From positions 1 to 5,767 of the forward strand of contig CAJAKT010000430.1 of assembly GCA_903940375.1 (NCBI GenBank): 5,767 nt of DNA, read 5' to 3'. Below the pieces are notes generated by a model. The model searched no databases, was not told the DNA's origin, and saw only the letters and a program-made list of their open reading frames with translations. Source of the stretch: an uncultured bacterium (GTDB lineage: Bacteria > Actinomycetota > Actinomycetes > S36-B12). Numbering within the stretch: the stretch's first letter is position 1; each line of letters opens with the position of its first letter. The position numbers and the translations under genes were made by a program. Below, piece after piece: positions 1 to 4,673 of this stretch.

Positions 1-1
1 C

Positions 2-187
2 TCCTTCGTCGACGAGATGATGACATACACCGCGAGCGGCACCCCCGGCGACGTACGCGCCTACCTCGAGGGTTTCCATCGATTCACTGGTGCCGACGAA
101 CTGATGACGGTGCACCAGGGCGGCGTGGTGGATGACCGCATCCTCAGCCTGACGCTCACGGCGAAGGCCATGGATCTGGGTGAGTAG
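2..187 (+). CDS. LLM-class flavin-dependent oxidoreductase, C-terminal fragment (gene starts before the window)
   Basis: This is the last 61 codons of a gene entering from the left, read in the frame beginning at base 2 and ending at TAG 185-187. The translation contains SGTPGDVRAYLEGF, then TGADELMTVHQG, then DRILSLTLTAKAMDL. That order (a G-T-P-x-x-V-R step, an amphipathic helix, a T-G-A-D-E-L-M strand and a closing R-x-x-S-x-x-L-x-A-x-A helix) is the usual C-terminus of luciferase-like monooxygenases of the MsnO8-like group. These are TIM-barrel enzymes using reduced FMN or F420. The flavin-binding part and start are outside the window, so substrate and cofactor cannot be named. No coupling to the next gene is visible: 177 nt separate this stop from the preferred start of the nucleotidyltransferase. 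The family call is from recalled motif pattern, not a search. Confidence 0.8.
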   Translation, partial: SFVDEMMTYTASGTPGDVRAYLEGFHRFTGADELMTVHQGGVVDDRILSLTLTAKAMDLGE

Positions 188-202
188 CGCCGCTGGGTGA
201 TC

Positions 203-223
203 GTGACGGCCCCTCGTCGTCAC
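203..223 (+). terminator. weak hairpin after the oxidoreductase stop
   Basis: GTGACG (203-208) and CGTCAC (218-223) form a 6-bp stem with a 9-nt loop, 15 nt after the oxidoreductase TAG. There is no U-tract. It could help end the upstream transcript, but the stem is short and may be chance in GC-rich DNA. Confidence 0.25.
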
Positions 224-364
224 ATGTTCCTCGCGGCCCTGCATGCCATTCGATTGCCAGCCGCAACACCGCTCACTCACCGCCTCATGGCGATCCGTCA
301 ACGCGTCCGTCCTTACGTGGTGTCTGGGCCGCACGCAGTCGAGTGCAGCCGTACCCTTGCCCTC

Positions 365-655
365 ATGGGAGCGAGGTTGGAGGCGGTGGAACGCCGGCGC
401 GATGACATTCACGACATCGCACGCCGGCATCGCGCGCGGTCGGTGTCCGTTTTCGGATCGGTGGCCCGCGGTGATGATGGTCCGGGCAGCGACATCGATT
501 TCCTGGTCGAGTTCGAGCCGGGTGCGTCGCTCCTGGATCTCATGGCCATTCAGGACGATCTGGAGGCACTGCTCGGTTGCAGCGTGGATGTGGTGTCGGC
601 CGGTGGGCTGAAGGACCGAGACGAGCACATTCGCCGCGAGGCGGTCGTCGTATGA
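365..655 (+). CDS. MntA-type minimal nucleotidyltransferase (antitoxin-like partner of a HEPN toxin)
   Basis: A 96-residue protein of the minimal nucleotidyltransferase (MNT) type. Visible motifs are GSVARG at residues 31-36 and SDIDFLVEF at 42-50, which together fit GSX10DXD. A third acidic residue lies in CSVDVVS (Asp75). These are the metal and nucleotide binding positions of the Pol-beta fold. In the characterised MntA-HepT systems, the MNT protein neutralises the HEPN RNase by adding AMP to a tyrosine in its RX4HXY motif; that role is inferred here. The frame is open back to a GTG at 197, but the extra 56 residues have no family resemblance, so ATG 365 was chosen because it gives the normal family length. 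GTG 386, with GAGG at 373-376, is an alternative. The stop overlaps the ATG of the HEPN remnant (ATGA, 652-655), the usual coupled order. The catalytic motifs look intact although the partner is reduced to 40 codons. Confidence 0.85.
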   Translation: MGARLEAVERRRDDIHDIARRHRARSVSVFGSVARGDDGPGSDIDFLVEFEPGASLLDLMAIQDDLEALLGCSVDVVSAGGLKDRDEHIRREAVVV

Positions 656-774
656 CGCGCAGCGACGACCAGCGCATCGTGTTGGCTCATCATTACCACC
701 GCACTGATCCCGACTTGATCTGGTCGTACGCGATCGAACAGGCGCCAGCCCTCGAATCGGCGCTGCGGACCTGA
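652..774 (+). pseudogene. HEPN (DUF86/HepT-type) toxin remnant with in-frame internal deletion
   Basis: A 40-codon frame starting at an ATG that overlaps the nucleotidyltransferase stop. The first eight residues (MTRSDDQR) match the beginning of DUF86 HEPN proteins. The following VLAHHYHRTDPDLIW, then a helix ending PALESALR, matches their C-terminus. The middle, which holds most of the four-helix bundle in family members of roughly 110 residues, is absent, so about 70 codons appear to have been deleted without loss of frame. The remaining piece still reads R-I-V-L-A-H-H-Y (residues 8-15), which fits the RX4HXY active-site motif and its modified tyrosine. The join lies at the arginine-isoleucine pair, where CGCATC could have served as a short repeat for the deletion. 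It is unlikely to fold as an RNase. A functional mini-peptide is possible but not supported beyond the motif. Confidence 0.75.
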
Positions 775-840
775 GCGGCTCGCGGTGAGTGTCGGTGTGG
801 CCCGTTCCTGACCCCGCCTTCTCCAGCCTACGGACTATGA

Positions 841-1074
841 ATCCGCACGGGCAGGTTCGCTCTTGGAGTTGCGGGGGCGGCGATCGTCGAAGGCGACCGC
901 GATGCTCCGCCAGTGGTGGCTGGAGGCTTACCTCCCTGCGAGGAGGGGAAGCTCGGGCAGACCCGCGGTGCTGCCGCGCTCGAGTTCGTGCGCCGCAATG
1001 CGTTCGATGCGCCGACGGCTGCGTTCGATGCGCCGACGGCTGCGTTCGATGCGGCCTTCAGCTCCTCGGACTGA
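841..1074 (+). pseudogene. orphan reading frame, probable C-terminal remnant of an unrecognised gene
   Basis: An open frame from 841 (the preceding codon is TGA at 838-840) to TGA 1072-1074. No ATG is in frame; the only internal candidates are GTG 913, 916 and 988, none with a clear ribosome binding site. The translation has an Ala/Gly/Val-rich first part (ALGVAGAAIVEGDRDAPPVV), a middle with LPPCEEGKLGQTRGAAALEF, and a tail with a repeated AFDAPTA unit ending AAFSSSD. Two things suggest it is more than a shadow frame. The 21-bp repeat is a multiple of three and keeps the frame. A strong hairpin follows 8 nt after the stop, where a terminator would be expected. I do not recognise the family. 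It could be the tail of a gene whose front was deleted, or chance. Confidence 0.3.
1000..1053 (+). repeat. 21-bp tandem repeat, two perfect copies plus 12 bp
   Basis: Units 1000-1020 and 1021-1041 are identical, each beginning GCGTTCGATGCG and ending CCGACGGCT. A third partial copy, 1042-1053, matches the first 12 bases before the sequence diverges. The unit length is seven codons and encodes A-F-D-A-P-T-A in the frame of the orphan ORF. Perfect identity between copies points to a recent slippage duplication. Confidence 0.9.
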
Positions 1075-1082
1075 TCTGTTCT

Positions 1083-1113
1083 CGCGCTGAGATGGTCCTT
1101 CCGTCTCAGCGCG
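1083..1113 (+). terminator. strong terminator-like hairpin
   Basis: CGCGCTGAGA (1083-1092) pairs perfectly with TCTCAGCGCG (1104-1113). Pairing continues inward with a T-G wobble and two G-C pairs, giving a 13-bp stem and a 5-nt loop (TCCTT, 1096-1100). It lies 8 nt after the stop of the orphan frame. There is no U-tract, but GC-rich stems without one are common as actinobacterial terminator candidates. Being nearly symmetric, it could act on either strand. Confidence 0.55.
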
Positions 1114-1124
1114 GTATGTGCCTC

Positions 1125-1153
1125 CGGCAACCCACTTGCGAAATCCGTTGCCG
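1125..1153. repeat. 7-bp inverted repeat
   Basis: CGGCAAC (1125-1131) and GTTGCCG (1147-1153) are perfect inverted copies separated by 15 nt. No gene edge or promoter element lines up with it, so its role, if any, is unknown. Confidence 0.3.
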
Positions 1154-1282
1154 CACAACGCATCGTGGCTCTGCAAAGGGAAAGCAAGGAGTGGCGAAAC
1201 GGTACGTGGCCCCTCCTTCTTGAGCCTACGGATGGTCAAACCGCGACATCGGTCAGTTTCACGTGGGCGCTGGGACGACCGC

Positions 1283-1319
1283 TTGACCAGAGCAGCAAAG
1301 TAGCCATGCTTATAGCTAT
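1283..1319 (+). promoter_or_regulatory. possible promoter and AT-rich dyad at the antitoxin start
   Basis: TTGACC (1283-1288) could be a -35 element. After 16 nt comes CATGCT (1305-1310), a weak -10, and ATG 1318 follows 7 nt later, so the transcript could be leaderless. The 8-bp palindrome ATAGCTAT (1312-1319) straddles the proposed start and stands out in GC-rich DNA. It could be part of an autoregulatory operator, which is usual for Phd/YefM antitoxins. The -10 match is poor. Confidence 0.3.
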
Positions 1320-1608
1320 GACCTTCGCTGAGCAGTTGCCCCTGGCTGAAGTGAAGAATCGGCTCTCGGAGGTCGTCGAGCAGGTCGAGTCCCAGCACGC
1401 TCGGGTCACGATCACCAAGCACGGCCGACCGGCGGCTGTTGTGATCAGTGCCGACGACCTCGAGTCGTTGGAGGAGACCCTGCGCGTCCTTTCCGATCCT
1501 GACCTGCTTGCACAGGTGCGCGCCTCGCGGGCTGAAGCGGACGCCTCGGTGACTCTGAGCAGAGCCGAGTCATCTACGAGATCCGCGAGGACCGCGGCAA
1601 CGTTCTGA
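1318..1608 (+). CDS. Phd/YefM-family type II antitoxin with a chimeric C-terminal tail
   Basis: A 96-residue protein. Residues 6-50 (LPLAEVKNRLSEVVEQV, then RVTITKHGRPAAVVISADDLESLEE) are the typical Phd/YefM fold: an N-terminal dimerisation and DNA-binding domain with the K-H-G-R-P-A-A-V strand-turn. Residues 50-76 continue as the toxin-binding helix (LRVLSDPDLLAQVRASRAEADA). After about residue 78 the sequence becomes Ser/Thr/Ala-rich and unlike the family. Here the same DNA in another frame encodes the end of a RelE-type toxin, so the natural C-terminus was probably lost in the deletion that removed the toxin front. ATG 1318 was chosen for family length; ATG 1306 is in frame 12 nt upstream, and neither has a Shine-Dalgarno sequence. 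Its family role is to bind a RelE-like mRNA interferase and repress its own operon. Here it has no intact toxin, though DNA binding could survive. Confidence 0.85.
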   Translation: MTFAEQLPLAEVKNRLSEVVEQVESQHARVTITKHGRPAAVVISADDLESLEETLRVLSDPDLLAQVRASRAEADASVTLSRAESSTRSARTAATF

Positions 1609-1652
1609 TCCGCGCGAGAAGGCACCGCGCTGACGTGTATCGGCGTCGCTGA
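1563..1652 (+). pseudogene. RelE/ParE-family toxin, C-terminal remnant
   Basis: In the frame that begins AGC at 1563 and ends TGA 1650-1652, the translation reads SRVIYEIREDRGNVLIRA and then RRHRADVYRRR. This is the well-known closing part of RelE-type toxins: the Y/S-R-V-I-Y-x-I strand, a short turn, a V-L-I strand and the final H-R-x-D-V-Y-R, which includes catalytic-region basic and tyrosine residues. The first two thirds of a normal toxin of about 85-95 residues are missing. The frame has no start codon of its own and is closed upstream by TGA 1533-1535. It overlaps the last 46 bases of the antitoxin in a different frame. A single deletion joining the antitoxin near residue 78 to the toxin near its last third explains both. 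It cannot be an active toxin. Confidence 0.8.
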
Positions 1653-1747
1653 AGCGACAAATAGGCCGACGCTAGCGGGCACTTGTCCTGACGTCGCATC
1701 ACATCACGGGGCCGAATGGACTGGGTCCAGAAAGAGCTTTCAAAGGC

Positions 1748-1774
1748 GATCCGCGGTAGCAACGAGTGCGGATC
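1748..1774 (-). terminator. hairpin at the helicase stop codon
   Basis: GATCCGC (1748-1754) and GCGGATC (1768-1774) form a 7-bp stem with a 13-nt loop. On the minus strand the stem begins within the helicase TGA (1775-1773) and is followed by GCCTTTG, a very short T run. It is a reasonable but weak candidate for ending the helicase transcript. The rest of 1653-1747 shows no gene. Confidence 0.4.
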
Positions 1775-3485
1775 AGTCGCGGTCGAGCCGCACGCCGGCC
1801 TTGCGACCGCGGATGGTGCAGTGATTGAGGACCTTGGCGATCTTGCGCGCCTTGTCCTCCGGGACCTCGACGAGCGAGAACGACTCGTGCACCGTGATGG
1901 CGCCGATATCGCGGCCCTTGACTCCCGCCTCACCCGTGATCGCCCCGACCAGATCGCCGGGCGTCACTCCTGCCTTGCGGCCCAGGGAGATGAACAGCTT
2001 GCTCGTGGGTCCTTCGAGCTTGTCGCGCTTTCGTGGTGGGCCGTCTGAACCCCGCGAGCCACCGCTCGCCTTCGCGCCCCGCGTGCTGCGCGACTGATCG
2101 TCGACAGCGGATGACGCGGTGAGATCGCGCTCGTCCTCGTCGGGTGAACCACCCTGGGCTTCCTCGTGAACGAGTGCGAACGCCGCCAGAGCCACCTCGG
2201 TGACATCCCGACTCATCAGCATGTCCTCGAGGACTTCGCGGTACGTATCGAGCCGGTCCTGAGCCTCGGGATCATCGAGTAGCGCCTCGATGGCCTCGCG
2301 GCTGCGCCGCAGCCGCATCTGGCGCACATCGGTGACCGTGGGCACCGGCGCGACGGGGATGGTCCCGTGGATGAGGTTCTCGATCGACTTGAGCATCCGG
2401 CGTTCGCGTGGCTCGACGAGGCTCAGTGCCACGCCTTCGCGGCCGGCGCGGCCAACGCGGCCGATGCGATGGACGTAGGCCTCGGGACTCATCGGGAGGT
2501 CGTAGTTCACGACATGCGAGAGGTGGTCGACGTCAAGACCCCGAGCGGCGACGTCCGTCGCAACGAGCAGTTCGGTCGTGCCCGCGCGAAGCCGGCCCAT
2601 GACGCGATCGCGCTGGTCCTGAGTGAGGCCACCGTGCAGTGCTTCAGCCTGGTAGCCGCGGGCGGTAAGGAGATCGGTCAGTTCGTCGACGCCGCCGCGT
2701 GTTCGGCAGAACACGATCGACGCTACGGGATCCTCGGCATCCAGGATTCGACCGAGTGCCGCGGACTTGTTCTGGCGGGTGACGATGTATGCCGTCTGTC
2801 GAACCCGCGGAACCTCGTCGTGCGCCTGCTCCTTCGCAAGAATGGAGATGCGCTCCGGATTGCGCAGGTGTCGGCTGGCGAGCTTGTCGATGCGCTTGGG
2901 CATGGTGGCCGAGAAGAGAACCGTCTGCCGCTCCTTCGGCGTGAGCGCCAGGATGGATTCGATGTCCTCGATGAATCCCATCTCGAGCATCTCGTCGGCC
3001 TCGTCGAGCACGACCGTCCGCACGGAATCCAGACGCAGTGCGCCACGACCGGTGAGATCGAGTGCGCGTCCGGGTGTTGCCACCACGACGTCGACTCCGC
3101 GGCGCAGGGCATCAATCTGATGGCGGGCGGGAGCGCCTCCGTAGATGGCGACGAGTCGGGCACCGAGTTCGCGTCCGTAGCTGTGGAATGCCTGCGACAC
3201 CTGGAGGGCGAGTTCGCGCGTGGGGACGAGGACGAGAGCCGCGGGGCCATTGCCTCGCCGCTGCGGGTCAAGGACTTCGAGGATGGGAAGGGCGAATGCG
3301 GCGGTCTTGCCCGTTCCGGTCGCGGCCTGGCCCAGCAGATCCGATCCGCTCACGAGGATGGGAATGGTGCTGGCCTGGATGGGGGTGGGCTCCTCGTAGC
3401 CGAGGGCCGAGAGCGTGCTCAGCAATTCCGGCCGCAGGCCCAGGGAGGTGAAGGTGGGATCGGCACTTGAGTTGTCTGATGTCAC
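1773..3485 (-). CDS. deaD: DEAD-box ATP-dependent RNA helicase with DbpA RNA-binding domain (DeaD/CsdA type)
   Basis: A complete 570-residue helicase, about the usual length for actinobacterial DeaD. It uses ATP to unwind short RNA duplexes in the cytoplasm, in family members during ribosome assembly, mRNA decay and cold adaptation. RecA domain 1 contains a Q motif (FTSLGL to PTPIQ, 12-37), motif I ATGTGKT (55-61), PTREL (88-92), TPGR (137-140), DEAD (161-164) and SAT (192-194). RecA domain 2 contains IVFCRTR (257-263), HGG (284-286), ATDVAARGLD (309-318) and HRIGRVGR (339-346). A polar, acidic then basic linker (about 441-493) leads to a DbpA-type RRM at about 496-567 (KLFISLGRKAGVTPGDLVGA onward), which binds RNA. 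All catalytic motifs are intact. The start is GTG at 3485; no Shine-Dalgarno is visible, but TAACCT lies 7 nt upstream, suggesting a leaderless mRNA. It is transcribed alone, divergent from the winged-helix gene, and seems unrelated in function to the TA remnants around it. Confidence 0.96.
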   Translation of the reverse strand: MTSDNSSADPTFTSLGLRPELLSTLSALGYEEPTPIQASTIPILVSGSDLLGQAATGTGKTAAFALPILEVLDPQRRGNGPAALVLVPTRELALQVSQAFHSYGRELGARLVAIYGGAPARHQIDALRRGVDVVVATPGRALDLTGRGALRLDSVRTVVLDEADEMLEMGFIEDIESILALTPKERQTVLFSATMPKRIDKLASRHLRNPERISILAKEQAHDEVPRVRQTAYIVTRQNKSAALGRILDAEDPVASIVFCRTRGGVDELTDLLTARGYQAEALHGGLTQDQRDRVMGRLRAGTTELLVATDVAARGLDVDHLSHVVNYDLPMSPEAYVHRIGRVGRAGREGVALSLVEPRERRMLKSIENLIHGTIPVAPVPTVTDVRQMRLRRSREAIEALLDDPEAQDRLDTYREVLEDMLMSRDVTEVALAAFALVHEEAQGGSPDEDERDLTASSAVDDQSRSTRGAKASGGSRGSDGPPRKRDKLEGPTSKLFISLGRKAGVTPGDLVGAITGEAGVKGRDIGAITVHESFSLVEVPEDKARKIAKVLNHCTIRGRKAGVRLDRD

Positions 3486-3492
3486 GTTCGGC

Positions 3493-3498
3493 AGGTTA
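3493..3498 (-). promoter_or_regulatory. candidate -10 for a leaderless helicase transcript
   Basis: On the minus strand TAACCT (preceded by TG) ends 7 nt before the GTG start at 3485, so transcription could begin at or next to the start codon. No convincing -35 is visible at 16-18 nt. Lack of a Shine-Dalgarno sequence supports a leaderless start. Confidence 0.4.
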
Positions 3499-3552
3499 CA
3501 GGGAGCGTGAAGACCACCCCGCTTGGCTGGGACGTCGATCGCGTAATGAGCC

Positions 3553-3572
3553 CATTGCCAGATCGTGCAATG
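3553..3572. repeat. 6-bp inverted repeat over the -35 region
   Basis: CATTGC (3553-3558) and GCAATG (3567-3572) are perfect inverted copies, 8 nt apart, and overlap the proposed -35 (TTGCCA, 3555-3560). Its centre is 31.5 bp, about three helical turns, from the centre of the larger palindrome downstream, but the half-sites differ in sequence, so a shared protein is doubtful. Confidence 0.35.
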
Positions 3573-3584
3573 AATGGATACATT
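3555..3584 (+). promoter_or_regulatory. promoter of the winged-helix/nucleotidyltransferase gene
   Basis: TTGCCA (3555-3560) and TACATT (3579-3584) are separated by 18 nt and resemble -35 and -10 elements of the housekeeping sigma factor. Transcription would begin near 3590, inside the palindromic operator, leaving a leader of roughly 36 nt that contains GAAGGG (3613-3618), 8 nt before ATG 3627. Confidence 0.5.
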
Positions 3585-3604
3585 TGGACAACATCATTGT
3601 CCAA
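3584..3604. promoter_or_regulatory. 21-bp perfect palindromic operator
   Basis: TTGGACAA (3584-3591), 5 nt, then TTGTCCAA (3597-3604): perfect 8-bp arms. It begins on the last base of the -10 and covers the predicted transcription start of the next gene, the classic place for a repressor site. The obvious candidate binder is the winged-helix protein encoded 23 nt downstream (autoregulation), an inference from position. A dimeric winged-helix domain would fit a dyad of this spacing. Confidence 0.7.
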
Positions 3605-3626
3605 TCCTCGATGAAGGGCTGCTGTG

Positions 3627-4244
3627 ATGGAGAAGCCCATGCGGGGGCGCGGCGGCGCGGTCACCCTGCTGCCCCTGTTCCGGTCGCAGACCCAGGCCCT
3701 CGTACTGACTCGGCTGCTCTTAGGCCCGGGCGAGGAGTCACTCACGGACTTGGCCTCCGCCGTGGGCGCGTACAAGAACGCCGTCAAGCACGAAGTGGAC
3801 CGCCTCCAGGCGGCCGGTCTGGTGTCCAGCAGAAAGGTTGGTCGGTCGCGCCTTGTCAGGATCAGCGCCGATGAACCGGTTCGGTCAATCCTGCTCGATC
3901 TGGTCCTGCACACCTACGGCCCCGTGCACGTTGTCAGCGACGAATTGGCGGGATTGGCTGGGATCAAGGGCGCCTTCATCTATGGCTCGTGGGCGGCGCG
4001 TTACGCACGGGAACCGGGTCCGCCCCCAGGCGACATCGACGTTCTCGTGATCGGGGATCCGGATCGTGATGAGCTCTTCGAGGCGACGGGCCGGGCCACT
4101 GCCCGACTTGGGAAAGAGGTGAACGTGCACGTCGTGAGCGCGAAGGCCTGGGCTGACCCGCAGGGCGCCTTCCTGGCGTCAGTTCAGGCACGCCCGCGGG
4201 TCGAGTTGTCCATGGAGCGTGCATCACGGAGTGAGGAATCATGA
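3627..4244 (+). CDS. winged-helix domain fused to a nucleotidyltransferase domain (HEPN partner and likely autorepressor)
   Basis: A 205-residue two-domain protein. Residues about 15-80 form a winged helix of the ArsR/MarR kind: ALVLTRLLLGPGEESLTDLA, then the recognition-helix region YKNAVKHEVDRLQAAGLV and the wing SRKVGRSRLVRI. Residues about 95-195 form a Pol-beta-type nucleotidyltransferase with FIYGSWAARYA (GS at 120-121) and GDIDVLVIG (DID at 136-138), followed by KEVNVHVVS. The spacing between GS and DID is 14 residues, longer than in MntA, with a proline-rich loop. In the family such genes precede a HEPN gene, as here: the stop overlaps the HEPN ATG (ATGA, 4241-4244). The expected role is to sense or modify the HEPN partner and repress the operon; both are inferred. 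ATG 3627 was chosen because GAAGGG sits 8 nt upstream; GTG 3624 and ATG 3639 are alternatives. The gene looks intact, while its HEPN partner is broken. Confidence 0.85.
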   Translation: MEKPMRGRGGAVTLLPLFRSQTQALVLTRLLLGPGEESLTDLASAVGAYKNAVKHEVDRLQAAGLVSSRKVGRSRLVRISADEPVRSILLDLVLHTYGPVHVVSDELAGLAGIKGAFIYGSWAARYAREPGPPPGDIDVLVIGDPDRDELFEATGRATARLGKEVNVHVVSAKAWADPQGAFLASVQARPRVELSMERASRSEES

Positions 4245-4615
4245 GTTGGGCACCCGGTCGCGACGCGATTCTGGGCATGCTTGACCGAAATGAAATCGAG
4301 AGCGTGATTGCCTCGGCCGAGCTAGCGGAGGCGCTTCAGGCTCAGGCCTCGGAGGCGATCGATACGGCTCGCGAAGCAGCGAACTCAGGTCGCTGGTAGT
4401 CCGCCTACGCGAATCTGTGGGACGGAGTTCGCAAGGCGTTGAGTGCGCTCCTTCGTCCGGTGCCACGCATGCGTAGCACCCGAAACGACACCGAGTACCC
4501 CGACCCCGACACGCAGATCGAACCCGCCGTCGTACTTGCCGATCTGGAGAAGGCCCGCGACATCGTTACGGCTTGCAGCAAGGTCCTTCCTCATCTGACG
4601 GTGTTTCAACGATGA
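4241..4615 (+). pseudogene. HEPN-domain protein, broken by an in-frame amber codon and an internal deletion
   Basis: The gene begins at an ATG overlapping the upstream stop, with GGAG at 4228-4231. It reads 52 codons (MSWAPGRDAILGMLDRNEIE to NSGRW) before TAG at 4397-4399. Reading on in the same frame gives SAYANLWDGVRKALSALLRP, then RMRSTRNDTEYPDPDT, then a helix DLEKARDIVTACSKVLPHL and TGA 4613-4615. The two parts match the start and end of HEPN proteins that pair with winged-helix nucleotidyltransferases: the A-Y-x-x-x-x-D-x-x-R-K-A helix and the R-x-x-R-N-x-x-E-Y-P active-site region. Between ALLRP (ending about 4464) and RMRS about 30-40 residues of the usual bundle seem absent, while the frame is kept. 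Two independent-looking lesions imply long-standing loss of toxin function. The 52-residue N-terminal product could still be made and bind its partner. No good restart site is seen after the amber codon. Confidence 0.8.
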
Positions 4616-4649
4616 CATCGCTCACCCGCCGCGTCGATTTCGAGCGATG

Positions 4650-4660
4650 GCGACCGTCGC
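4650..4660. repeat. short dyad next to the NlpC/P60 promoter
   Basis: GCGAC-C-GTCGC is a perfect 11-bp dyad lying one base before the -10-like TACCCT. Its position would suit a regulator site, but short GC-rich dyads occur by chance in this DNA. Confidence 0.25.
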
Positions 4661-4661
4661 G

Positions 4662-4667
4662 TACCCT
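4662..4667 (+). promoter_or_regulatory. candidate -10 of the NlpC/P60 transcript
   Basis: TACCCT fits the TANNNT pattern and is followed after 6 nt by ATG 4674, so the mRNA would start at or near that ATG. A weak -35 (TTTCGA, 4638-4643) lies 18 nt upstream. It is the only plausible promoter in the 81 bp between the HEPN pseudogene and the hydrolase gene. Confidence 0.45.
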
Positions 4668-4673
4668 GTAGTC

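Larger units (their letters stand above)
775..1317. other. 543-bp stretch without a clear gene, between two decayed TA modules
   Basis: No convincing complete gene was recognised here on either strand. Longer open frames on both strands are rich in Arg, Ser, Pro and Cys, as expected for shadow frames in GC-rich DNA. The stretch holds an orphan frame ending at 1074, a 21-bp tandem repeat inside it, a strong hairpin at 1083-1113, a weaker inverted repeat (CGGCAAC 1125-1131 with GTTGCCG 1147-1153), and a possible promoter for the antitoxin near 1283-1310. It is best read as a scar region that has collected deletions. Confidence 0.5.

Noticed and set aside
197..364. 56-residue N-terminal extension of the MntA-type protein from GTG 197
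   Set aside because: It has no family resemblance and family members are about 95-100 residues long; ATG 365 gives the expected start.
1232..1303. 24-codon frame (starts MVKPRHRS) before the antitoxin
   Set aside because: No ribosome binding site, Arg-rich shadow-like composition, and it overlaps the proposed antitoxin promoter.
775..1317. Possible insertion sequence or CRISPR explaining the repeats
   Set aside because: There are no transposase motifs, no terminal inverted repeats with target duplications, and the repeats are directly adjacent without spacers.
928..1422. 164-codon frame on the minus strand across the gene-poor stretch and antitoxin start
   Set aside because: It runs antisense to the antitoxin start, its composition is Arg/Ser-rich with repeats that merely mirror the 21-bp repeat, and it shows no recognisable domain.
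1718..1730. Small inverted repeat TGGAC/GTCCA between the RelE remnant and the helicase end
   Set aside because: The stem is only 5 bp with a 3-nt loop and no T run; not distinguishable from chance.
2367..3470. 367-codon open frame on the + strand opposite the helicase
   Set aside because: A long antisense frame is expected opposite a GC-rich gene with strong codon bias; the helicase motifs on the minus strand are complete and the antisense translation shows no family.
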